From Multivorans sp965232105 (GTDB lineage Bacteria > Acidobacteriota > Thermoanaerobaculia > Multivoradales > Multivoraceae): 64,000 bases of DNA. Where the stretch lies: the NCBI GenBank assembly GCA_965232105.1, contig OZ246956.1:1550001-1614000 (forward strand), given 5' to 3'. Shown here in pieces: positions 57,717-64,000 of the stretch (position 1 is its first letter; each line of letters opens with the position of its first letter). The notes beneath the pieces are model-generated. The model did not search any database. It worked only from the letters and a program-made list of their open reading frames with translations, and was not told the origin of the DNA. Made by a program: the position numbers and the translations under genes.

Positions 57717-59087
57717 CTACCTTGCCGGGCCGTCCAGCCGCGCCGCCCATGCCTCGGTGCGCTGCCGCATCGCCGGTGCGTCCTCGGGCAGGATCATGCC
57801 CTGCTCGACCAGACTCTCCAGCGCGGCATTCCAGGCATCCATGTAGTGCTTGCTGTCCGGGTAAAGGGCCGCTAGCTGCTCGCTGTCGAAGTCGGTCGCG
57901 GCGCCGTACAGGAACCCGAACCGGGTCCCCTCCCTCTGCGTGCCGAAGCCGCTGTGCGATGCGGTCGGCGCCTCGAGATCCGGCAGGCGAATGCCGCCGA
58001 CGGCGTTGCCATGCTCGTCCCGGACGACTTCGGGACGCGGGTCTCCGGCCTTCATCTCCACGCGCGGCATTCTCGGCGGTTCGACCCCGTCCTTGATCCA
58101 CCGGTGCAGATGCCTGATCGCGGCCTCGTACACCGGCGTGTAGGCCAGCCAGTTGGAGCCTTCGACCGAGCGTTCCTCCGGTCTCACCACGGACACGTGC
58201 GACGTCCCGGGCACCTCCCAGAGCCGGAAGCGGTCCGAGTCCGGCTCGCGGACCGGGTAGTAGCTGGTCAACTCGGTTTCGGAGTTCACGACGATGGCGG
58301 GGACATCGAGGTCCGCCCTGATCGACGCGAGGCTGCGCCCCCGGCGCCCGCCGCCACGCTCGGACGCGAAGGGCACGATGCTGCCGAAATCGATGTACGG
58401 AATGAACCCGTCGAACACCCCGGCCAGCGGGTGTACGCCGTTGATGTAGGTGCGAAGCCGCGCGGCGGACTGGGAAGCACCCGCGGCGATCAGGCGCTCG
58501 ACCTCCAGGCCGCCCATCGGGTCGAGACCCTGCCGGTCGCGTTCCGGGCCGAGGGCGCCGGCGACCTGGGTGAAGATGTCGTAGGAGTAGGCGTCGCCGG
58601 GATGAACGAGCGAGCCGTAGCGCTTCGGATCCCATGCCTTCAGTCCCCCGGGGTTCTGGGGAAAACCGTCGATACCCACCTTCTGCGCGGACACGCCTAC
58701 CCAGGCATAGCCGCGCAGGGCCTCGCCGCCCGCCGAACCCAACTCGAAGCCGGCGGTGACGTTCAGCCAGAAGACGACGACCGTGCCGTTGAACGCCGAC
58801 GCGTCTTCGGGCCGTACCACCAGCATGCGGGTCTTGAAGTCCGCCTTGTCGGCGGAGGCCCGGGTCTTCCACTGGCCGTCCGCGCCATGCGTGCCGTCGA
58901 TCAGTTCGTACGCGGTCGCCTCGCCTTCGAGGAAGTACTCCTCGGTCAGGTAGCCGCGATCCGTCACGTCCACCGCGTTGAACGGTGTCCCGCGTTCCCC
59001 GCCCGTGATGGGCCCGGACAGGGTCGCCGGGTTCGGCGTGATCGCGAAGGCCAGGCCGAGCGCCGTCAAGATCGCTGAAATCGTCAT
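57717..59087 (-). CDS. Large alpha/beta-hydrolase-domain protein (Abhydrolase_10 type), probably exported
   Basis: A 456-residue protein of a family annotated as alpha/beta hydrolase domain-containing protein. It begins MTISAILTALGLAFAITPNPA, a short signal-like stretch. The N-terminal part has YLTEEYFLEGEATAYELIDGTHGADGQWK and the middle VVVFWLNVTAGFELGSAG. The nucleophile is in LIAAGASQSAARLRTYINGVHP (GASQSA), DVPAIVVNSETELTSYY gives the acidic residue, and VPGTSHVSVVRP the His. Substrate unknown; an esterase or lactonase role is typical of the family. Divergent from the ThDP enzyme gene. Confidence 0.75.
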   Translation of the reverse strand: MTISAILTALGLAFAITPNPATLSGPITGGERGTPFNAVDVTDRGYLTEEYFLEGEATAYELIDGTHGADGQWKTRASADKADFKTRMLVVRPEDASAFNGTVVVFWLNVTAGFELGSAGGEALRGYAWVGVSAQKVGIDGFPQNPGGLKAWDPKRYGSLVHPGDAYSYDIFTQVAGALGPERDRQGLDPMGGLEVERLIAAGASQSAARLRTYINGVHPLAGVFDGFIPYIDFGSIVPFASERGGGRRGRSLASIRADLDVPAIVVNSETELTSYYPVREPDSDRFRLWEVPGTSHVSVVRPEERSVEGSNWLAYTPVYEAAIRHLHRWIKDGVEPPRMPRVEMKAGDPRPEVVRDEHGNAVGGIRLPDLEAPTASHSGFGTQREGTRFGFLYGAATDFDSEQLAALYPDSKHYMDAWNAALESLVEQGMILPEDAPAMRQRTEAWAARLDGPAR

Positions 59088-59194
59088 CTGGCGGATCCTC
59101 CCTGAAGTGTCGCCCGGCTTCTGGTACGGCGCCGGTTCCGGGTATCGTAGCCGCCCCCTCTCTCCCCCTTTCCCAGAATTTCAGGAGTTCCAGC

Positions 59195-60835
59195 GTGAAG
59201 GTAGCCCAGGGCGTCGCCGAGTACCTCAAGCGGGAGGGCGTCGAGTTCATCGTCGCCTACCCGGTGAACCCGATCATCGAGGCCGCGGCGGTGGCGGACA
59301 TCCGCACCGTGATCGTGCGCCAGGAGCGCATCGGTCTGCACATGGCCGACGCAGTCAGCCGGCTGAGTTCAGGCCGGCAGCTCGGCGTCTTCACGATGCA
59401 GAGCGGCCCGGGGACCGAGAACGCCTTCGGCGGCGTTGCCCAGGCCTACGGCGAATCGGCGCCGATCCTGGTTCTGCCGATGGGCTACAGCCGCCGTACG
59501 ATGCACGTGGCGCCGAACTTCAACGCGGTGGCGAACTTCCAGCACGTGACGAAGTGGTGCGAGCCGCTCTCCATGGGCAAGGCAATGCCCGAGGTGATGC
59601 GCCGCGCCTTCAGCCAGTTGCGTTCGGGGAGTCCGGGTCCGGTGATGGTCGAGGTGCCGGCCGACGTCTTCGGCGAGGATGTTCCGGACGACCTGGGTCC
59701 CCGGCCCAACGGGAGAGTGCGGGTAGGCCCCGACCCCGACCTGGTGCACGAGGCGGCGGCGGTGCTGGCGGCCGCGGAGCGGCCGGTGATCTACGCCGGC
59801 CAGGGAGTCCACTACGCCGAGGCCTGGGACGAGCTCAGGCAACTGGCCGAACTGCTGAACGCGCCGGTGACGACCAGTCTCGGCGGCAAGAGTTCGTTCA
59901 ACGAGGACCATCCTCTGGCGCTCGGTTCGGGCGGACGCGCGGTGCCGAAGACGGTGCACGAGTTCCTGGGCGCCGCCGACGTGATCTTCGGTATCGGCTG
60001 CAGCTTCACGACGACGGGATTCGGTCTCTACTTCGGCAAGTACCCGCAGGCGAAGTACGTGCACGCGACGCTCGACCCGGTCGACCTGAACAAGAACGTC
60101 GCGTCGGATTGCGTCGTGGCGGGCGACGCGAAGTTGACGCTGGCCGCCCTGATCGCCGAACTCGAGGGCCGACCGCTGCCGCACGCGGCCTCGCGGGCCG
60201 ATTCCGTACCGGCCGAGATCGAGCGGATCCGCTCCGGCTGGCTCGACGAGTGGATGCCCAAGCTGAGTTCCGACTCGGCGCCCCTGTCGCCCTATCGCGT
60301 GCTCTGGGACCTGATGCACACCGTCGACCGCGACAACGTGATCATCACCCACGACGCCGGCTCGCCGCGGGACCAGCTCTCGCCCTTCTGGCGCAGCACG
60401 ACGCCGCTGTCGTACATCGGCTGGGGCAAGACGACCCAGCTCGGCTACGGCCTCGGCCTCGCGATGGGCGCGAAGCTCGCCCAGCCGGACAAGCTCTGCA
60501 TCAACGTCTGGGGTGACGCCGCGATCGGCTTCACCGGCATGGACTTCGAGACCGCGGTGCGGGAGCGCCTGCCGATCCTCTCGATCCTGCTGAACAACTT
60601 CTCGATGGCCATCGAACTGCCGATCATGCAGGTGGCGACCGAGAAGTACCGCAGCACGGACATCTCCGGCCACTACGCCGACATGGCCAAGGCCTTCGGG
60701 GGCTACGGCGAGCGGGTCACCGACCCCGCGGAGATCGTGCCGGCCATCCGGCGCGGCATCGAGGCGACCGAGTCCGGGACGCCGGCCCTGCTCGAGTTCA
60801 TCACCGAGAAGGAGATCTCGATCTCCAGCTACTGA
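59195..60835 (+). CDS. Thiamine-diphosphate-dependent enzyme, acetolactate-synthase-like
   Basis: A 546-residue ThDP enzyme of the acetolactate synthase/benzoylformate decarboxylase group. It begins GTG after AGGAG at ideal spacing. IRTVIVRQERIGLHMADAVSRLS holds the ThDP-activating Glu, GVFTMQSGPGTENAFGGVAQAYGESAPILVL is the usual N-domain, and NVWGDAAIGFTGMDFETAVRERLPILSILLNNFSMAIEL is the ThDP/Mg motif GDG-x(n)-NN (here GDA). All three domains are present. No branched-chain amino-acid genes are near, so a catabolic decarboxylase or ligase is as likely as acetolactate synthase. Confidence 0.88.
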   Translation: MKVAQGVAEYLKREGVEFIVAYPVNPIIEAAAVADIRTVIVRQERIGLHMADAVSRLSSGRQLGVFTMQSGPGTENAFGGVAQAYGESAPILVLPMGYSRRTMHVAPNFNAVANFQHVTKWCEPLSMGKAMPEVMRRAFSQLRSGSPGPVMVEVPADVFGEDVPDDLGPRPNGRVRVGPDPDLVHEAAAVLAAAERPVIYAGQGVHYAEAWDELRQLAELLNAPVTTSLGGKSSFNEDHPLALGSGGRAVPKTVHEFLGAADVIFGIGCSFTTTGFGLYFGKYPQAKYVHATLDPVDLNKNVASDCVVAGDAKLTLAALIAELEGRPLPHAASRADSVPAEIERIRSGWLDEWMPKLSSDSAPLSPYRVLWDLMHTVDRDNVIITHDAGSPRDQLSPFWRSTTPLSYIGWGKTTQLGYGLGLAMGAKLAQPDKLCINVWGDAAIGFTGMDFETAVRERLPILSILLNNFSMAIELPIMQVATEKYRSTDISGHYADMAKAFGGYGERVTDPAEIVPAIRRGIEATESGTPALLEFITEKEISISSY

Positions 60836-60869
60836 ACGGTTCGATGAAGCTGAGCGTGCGAGAAGATCC

Positions 60870-61787
60870 CTAAGTTGGCGATTCCTGGACGGCGCTGTAG
60901 CCCCGCCCGCGCCGGGTCTCCAGCCACGCCTGGGGCATTTCTCTCCCCTCCATGCCTCGAATCCCCGGTTTCCTGAGTCTCATCGCGTTACGCGCTTCCC
61001 GGCTGAAGATGCGGACGATGCGGGCAGGGCTCGCAGCGATGGTCTTGAGGTCCGCGCCGTCGAGAATGACGACTTGGAGGTTGGAGTCGCCGATGATCTT
61101 GTCTGTATAGCGGCGTGCCTCCGCCGCCACAGTTCCGGTGGTCGCCACCACGACGGCGCTGCTCTTCAGGAGGCGCGTCAGACCGACTTCCCTGGCGACG
61201 TCGTCGAGCGTCAGCCGGGCAGCGTTCTTGCACTGGATCTGCCAGCGTGTGAAGACGAGCCGCGAGCTCTCGAAGATGAGGTCTACTTCGGCGCCGCCGG
61301 TCTCTGTGCCTCGCAGGCGTGTGGCGACGTAGTCGAGGTTGAGCAGGCGCATGATCTTGAACGCCAAGGCTTCCAGAGCCAGACCTGCGACGTGCTTGTC
61401 GGTGCTGTCGACATCCAGGAGGATGTGGGAAAGAGGCCGGCGGAGAAGCGCGACGAACTCCGGGTCAGTCCGAGATTCCAACTGCTTCAGGAGGGGCTCG
61501 ATCACGTCCGTTGCGAGCTTCTCAGTCGGTGCGACGAGCAACGGTCTCGCGGCGCCCCCAGTAGTGGTCTGCGCGGTTTCGATGTAGCCGGCGTCTTCCA
61601 GCGCATTCAGCACGAACTTCGGGAGATTCGTTTCCGGGAACTTCTCCCCGCAGGTCGCTGCCGCCAGCCGGGCCACCTCGCTGGCCGGCTGGGGGTCTTT
61701 GGCCCCTGTATTCGCCAGGGCGCGTAGAAAGGCACGTTGCGACGGCGTCAACTCGCTGCCGAACGGGAGGTCGCTCTTCCGCGTCAT
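60870..61787 (-). CDS. Mrr-like restriction endonuclease fold protein with winged-helix N-terminus
   Basis: A 305-residue protein. The N-terminal part (FGSELTPSQRAFLRALANTGA, PKFVLNALEDAGYIETAQTTTGG) looks like a winged helix. The C-terminal part fits a PD-(D/E)xK nuclease of the Mrr type: LALEALAFKIMRLLNLDYVATRLRG, then ETGGAEVDLIFESSRLVFTRWQIQCKN with the D-x(n)-QxK core, and VVVATTGTVAAEARRYTDKI. Start ATG 61787; a longer start is not supported. No methyltransferase is next to it, so it is either a Type IV-like enzyme or a stand-alone nuclease. Its promoter lies in the 700-bp gene-free gap. Confidence 0.7.
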   Translation of the reverse strand: MTRKSDLPFGSELTPSQRAFLRALANTGAKDPQPASEVARLAAATCGEKFPETNLPKFVLNALEDAGYIETAQTTTGGAARPLLVAPTEKLATDVIEPLLKQLESRTDPEFVALLRRPLSHILLDVDSTDKHVAGLALEALAFKIMRLLNLDYVATRLRGTETGGAEVDLIFESSRLVFTRWQIQCKNAARLTLDDVAREVGLTRLLKSSAVVVATTGTVAAEARRYTDKIIGDSNLQVVILDGADLKTIAASPARIVRIFSREARNAMRLRKPGIRGMEGREMPQAWLETRRGRGYSAVQESPT

Positions 61788-62487
61788 CGTCCGCAGACTC
61801 CTGCAAGAGCCGGTGATGGTGGCGCGGACTGGAAACCGTCTACGGCCCGCCGTTCGCGCCGTGGAAGCGGTGAGGCTGCGGCCGATGCTCCGCCGTAGAA
61901 ACCGAGCGGACCCCCGCACAACGATTCCCTGCGGTCGGCGCTTGGCGACGCGATTGCCGGCGGATGACCGCGGGCCAGCCTGACCCTCTCCCTCGGTGGC
62001 ATCCTGGCAAGCGTATCCTGCGGCTGTTTCGGCGAGTGCTCGCTGGCAGGCCCTCACGTTGGGCTTCTGAGCCGGTGCACCGAATGCAACGGGTTGGATT
62101 GGTCGTGGGGTCCAAGGCAGTCCATGCCCCTAGTACGGAGGAGGCCGTTCCTGCGTCCAACGTTCAGGACCGAGGCCGCACCACTCCCGCGTAATGACGC
62201 TCGGGTTGGCGGATGTGGGCTTGGAGTTGAGCAAGGTCATCCGGCCCTCCGAACCGGCCGACCGCGTCCCCGACCACAGGCGGCACGTTCGTCCGCCGGC
62301 TCGTGCCTTGCTCCACCGGCCGTACCGATCGTTGGCCGCAAGTACAGGTCGGTGGCGCTGTGTAGAATCCGCCGAGATTGAAGTGGCCGGCAGCAGCAGT
62401 CGCCGGTACCCGCTCACTGAGAAGCAGAGGTCTCGCGGACTTGGAACCCTTGGAGCAAGACGAGTGACAGCCGGAGAAGAAGTTCTG
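61788..62487. other. 700-bp gap without a credible gene
   Basis: Between the Mrr-like nuclease (divergent) and the IS256-interrupted gene I see no coding region with family resemblance, no tRNA and no strong repeat. Frames on both strands are Arg/Pro-rich and look like GC-driven noise. The stretch probably contains the two divergent promoters; TAGAAT near 62364 could be a -10 box. Confidence 0.4.
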
Positions 62488-62532
62488 ATGGCGGCAGGCA
62501 TCTCGCCGGAGGAGCGCAGGGTCGCCGTCAAA

Positions 62533-63902
62533 GAGCTACTGCCAGAAGTTGTGGATCCGGTGATGCAGATCAGGCGGCGTATCCTCCTGGGTGTTCAACA
62601 AGACGCCCGGTCGGATGCCGGGAGAAAGGACACGCCGCCCATGCTCAAGATAGTCGAAACCGCCTCGGAGGGGAACACCGTCGTGCCTCTCGACGAGCTT
62701 TTCCGCGAGGGCGCTCGCCGGATGCTGGTGGAGGCCCTGGAGGTGGAAGTCTCCGAGTACGTGGAGAGACACCGCGCGGAACGCGGGGAGGACGGCCGTG
62801 CACTGGTGGTGCGCAACGGCCGGGCCCGCGCGCGGCAGGTGACGATGGGCGCCGGCACGGTGGAGGTCAGGGCTCCCCGGGTCGACGACCGGCGGCCTGA
62901 TCATCGCTTCACGAGCTCGATCCTGCCGCCGTACATGCGCCGCTCGCCGAAGGTCGAGGAGGTCCTGCCGGTGTTGTACCTGCGGGGTTTGTCGACAGGC
63001 GACTTCAAGGAAGCGCTCGGCGCCTTGCTGGGGGAGAAGGCCTCGGGCCTGTCTGCATCCAGCATCGCGCGGATGACCTCGTCGTGGGAGAAGGAGTACC
63101 GGTCCTTCCGGCAACGAGACCTGAGCGCCGAGGACTACGTGTACGTGTGGGCGGACGGCGTGCATTTCCGGGTCCGTCTGGAGGACGATCGCCTGTGCAC
63201 GCTGGTCCTGCTTGGCGTGCGCCGTGACGGGACCAAGGAGCTGATCGCGGTGGAGGACGGCTACCGGGAGAGCGCGGAGAGCTGGGCGAGCGTCCTGCGG
63301 GACCTGAAGCGCCGCGGCCTGCGAGCGCCGGTCCTGGCCATCGGCGACGGCGCTCTGGGCCTGTGGCGGGCAATCCGCGACGTGTGGCCCGAAACCAGGG
63401 AGCAGAGATGCTGGGTGCATCGGCTGAGGAACGTGCTGGACAAGCTGCCGAAGCGGCTGCAGGCCAAGGCCAAGAGGGCTCTGCACGAGATCATGTACGC
63501 GGAGTGCCGCGAGGATGCCGAGGCGGAGATCGAGAGTTTCGCCGAGGACTACGGCGCCAAGTACCCCAAGGCGGTCGAATCCCTGCAAAGGGACCAGGAC
63601 TGCCTGCTCAGCTTCTTCGACTTCCCGGCCGAGCACTGGCAGCACCTGCGCACCACCAACGCAGTCGAATCGACGTTTGCCACCGTCAAGCTGCGGCAGC
63701 GGGTCACCAAGGGCGCCGGCTCACGCACCAAGGCCCTGCTGATGGCCTTCAAGCTGCTCGACATGGCGCAGAAACGCTGGCGACGAGTCAACGCCCCGCA
63801 CCTCGTTGCTCTGGTCAGAGAAGGAGTACCATTCACCGACGGAACTCAGGTCAGGAACGCTGCCTGATCAAATCGCCGATCCACAACTTTCGGCAATACC
63901 TC
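62533..63902 (+). mobile_element. IS256-family (Mutator-like) insertion sequence, apparently intact
   Basis: A 1370-bp element. The left end GAGCTACTGCCAGAAGTTG (from 62533) and the reverse complement of the right end, GAGGTATTGCCGAAAGTTG (to 63902), are imperfect terminal inverted repeats. It is flanked by a perfect 9-bp direct repeat GCCGTCAAA (62524-62532 and 63903-63911), the length of target duplication usual for IS256 elements. One complete transposase gene lies inside. The intact ends and duplication suggest a recent insertion. Confidence 0.88.
62641..63867 (+). CDS. IS256-family transposase
   Basis: A 408-residue DDE transposase that moves its element by copy-paste through circles. 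ATG 62641 gives MLKIVETASEGNTVVPLDELF. The DDE residues are in DYVYVWADGVHFRVR, LAIGDGALGLWRAI and TTNAVESTFATVKLRQR, with the QRCWVHRLRNVLDKLPKR block between them as in all family members. Frame and length are complete; no internal stop. Longer in-frame starts upstream run through the IS end and are not used. Confidence 0.9.
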   Translation: MLKIVETASEGNTVVPLDELFREGARRMLVEALEVEVSEYVERHRAERGEDGRALVVRNGRARARQVTMGAGTVEVRAPRVDDRRPDHRFTSSILPPYMRRSPKVEEVLPVLYLRGLSTGDFKEALGALLGEKASGLSASSIARMTSSWEKEYRSFRQRDLSAEDYVYVWADGVHFRVRLEDDRLCTLVLLGVRRDGTKELIAVEDGYRESAESWASVLRDLKRRGLRAPVLAIGDGALGLWRAIRDVWPETREQRCWVHRLRNVLDKLPKRLQAKAKRALHEIMYAECREDAEAEIESFAEDYGAKYPKAVESLQRDQDCLLSFFDFPAEHWQHLRTTNAVESTFATVKLRQRVTKGAGSRTKALLMAFKLLDMAQKRWRRVNAPHLVALVREGVPFTDGTQVRNAA

Positions 63903-64000
63903 GCCGTCAAAGTTCTAGCGGCCTTCTTTCAGCCCGCCGTCACGGAGGCTGGCCTAGCGTTTGGCGATATCGTAAAGGGCTGGCGGTCTAGGAACTTGGT

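Larger units (their letters stand above)
62488..64000 (+). pseudogene. Abi-alpha (DUF4393)-like gene split by an IS256 element, right end outside window
   Basis: Removing the IS and one copy of the duplicated target restores one frame: ATG 62488 (MAAGISPEERRVAVK, GGAG upstream) continues directly at 63912 as VLAAFFQPAVTEAGLAFG and then DIVKGWRSRNLV to the edge. From memory the segment resembles the N-terminus of DUF4393/Abi-alpha proteins, described as abortive-infection components. The insertion is after codon 15, so the intact protein cannot be made. The family call rests on about 45 residues and is tentative; the interruption itself is clear. Confidence 0.5.

Noticed and set aside
62194..62640. 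An N-terminal extension of the IS256 transposase starting at 62194
   Set aside because: It would cross the IS terminus and target duplication, and the family N-terminus is at 62641.
1..64000. CRISPR arrays, rRNA or tRNA genes
   Set aside because: I saw no regularly spaced repeats, no rRNA motifs and no tRNA T-arm pattern with a matching acceptor stem. A covariance-model search would be needed to exclude small RNAs.

Overview
The window is a GC-rich bacterial chromosome segment, most likely from an Acidobacteriota lineage. The best taxonomic marker is the 847-residue protein at 8471-11014, which joins a GWxTD-like domain to the 'VWFA-related Acidobacterial' type of von Willebrand A domain. 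An LptD gene at the left edge shows a Gram-negative envelope. Most genes are tightly packed, with 4-nt stop/start overlaps and many GTG or TTG starts. No rRNA, tRNA or CRISPR array was found.

Layout. 1-3.2 kb: lptD (cut by the window edge) behind a RelBE-type toxin-antitoxin pair, divergent from ruvX-mltG. 3.3-7.9 kb: a decayed accessory island with a frameshifted HEPN-like gene, a PIN toxin pair, the C-terminal remnant of a large DUF6079-like protein, an IS3-family element with an amber stop in its transposase, and a truncated HTH-nuclease gene. 8-15.2 kb: DUF420 membrane protein, GWxTD/VWFA protein, xseAB and a zinc-ribbon rhomboid. 15.3-21.7 kb: an arginine operon argC-argJ-argB-argD-argH-argR with an ARG-box-like inverted repeat in front; argF and argG are not here. 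21.7-27.1 kb: a small molybdenum oxidoreductase, an unknown secreted protein, and a cysteine sulfur-relay cluster (CysM-like synthase, JAMM protease, and a single chain holding a ubiquitin-like domain, an E1 enzyme and a rhodanese). 27.1-34.9 kb: a nurA-herA-sbcD-sbcC DNA-end-processing cluster followed by VapBC. 34.9-46 kb: ygfZ, HAD phosphatase, MoaD-MoaE fusion, tdk, A-type Fe-S carrier, hydrolase, YugP-type protease, phosphohexomutase and ileS. 46.1-50.5 kb: rlmH, a DksA-type zinc-finger protein with a very long Ala/Lys/Glu-rich arm, holA and mutM. 50.5-60.8 kb: SLC13 permease, nitrilase-family amidohydrolase, a double-sized GlmS-like protein with a sugar epimerase, an esterase-like protein and a ThDP enzyme. 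60.9-64 kb: an Mrr-like nuclease and an IS256-family element sitting inside an Abi-alpha-like gene.

How the parts fit. Two separate polypeptides here carry a ubiquitin-like sulfur carrier whose Gly-Gly is internal rather than C-terminal (25611-27068 and 36631-37320), and one JAMM peptidase gene sits next to the first. This suggests proteolytic maturation of sulfur carriers for both cysteine and molybdopterin synthesis; the molybdoenzyme at 21.7 kb, YgfZ and the A-type Fe-S carrier fit the same sulfur/cofactor theme. Defence-like genes cluster at the two IS elements and are mostly broken.
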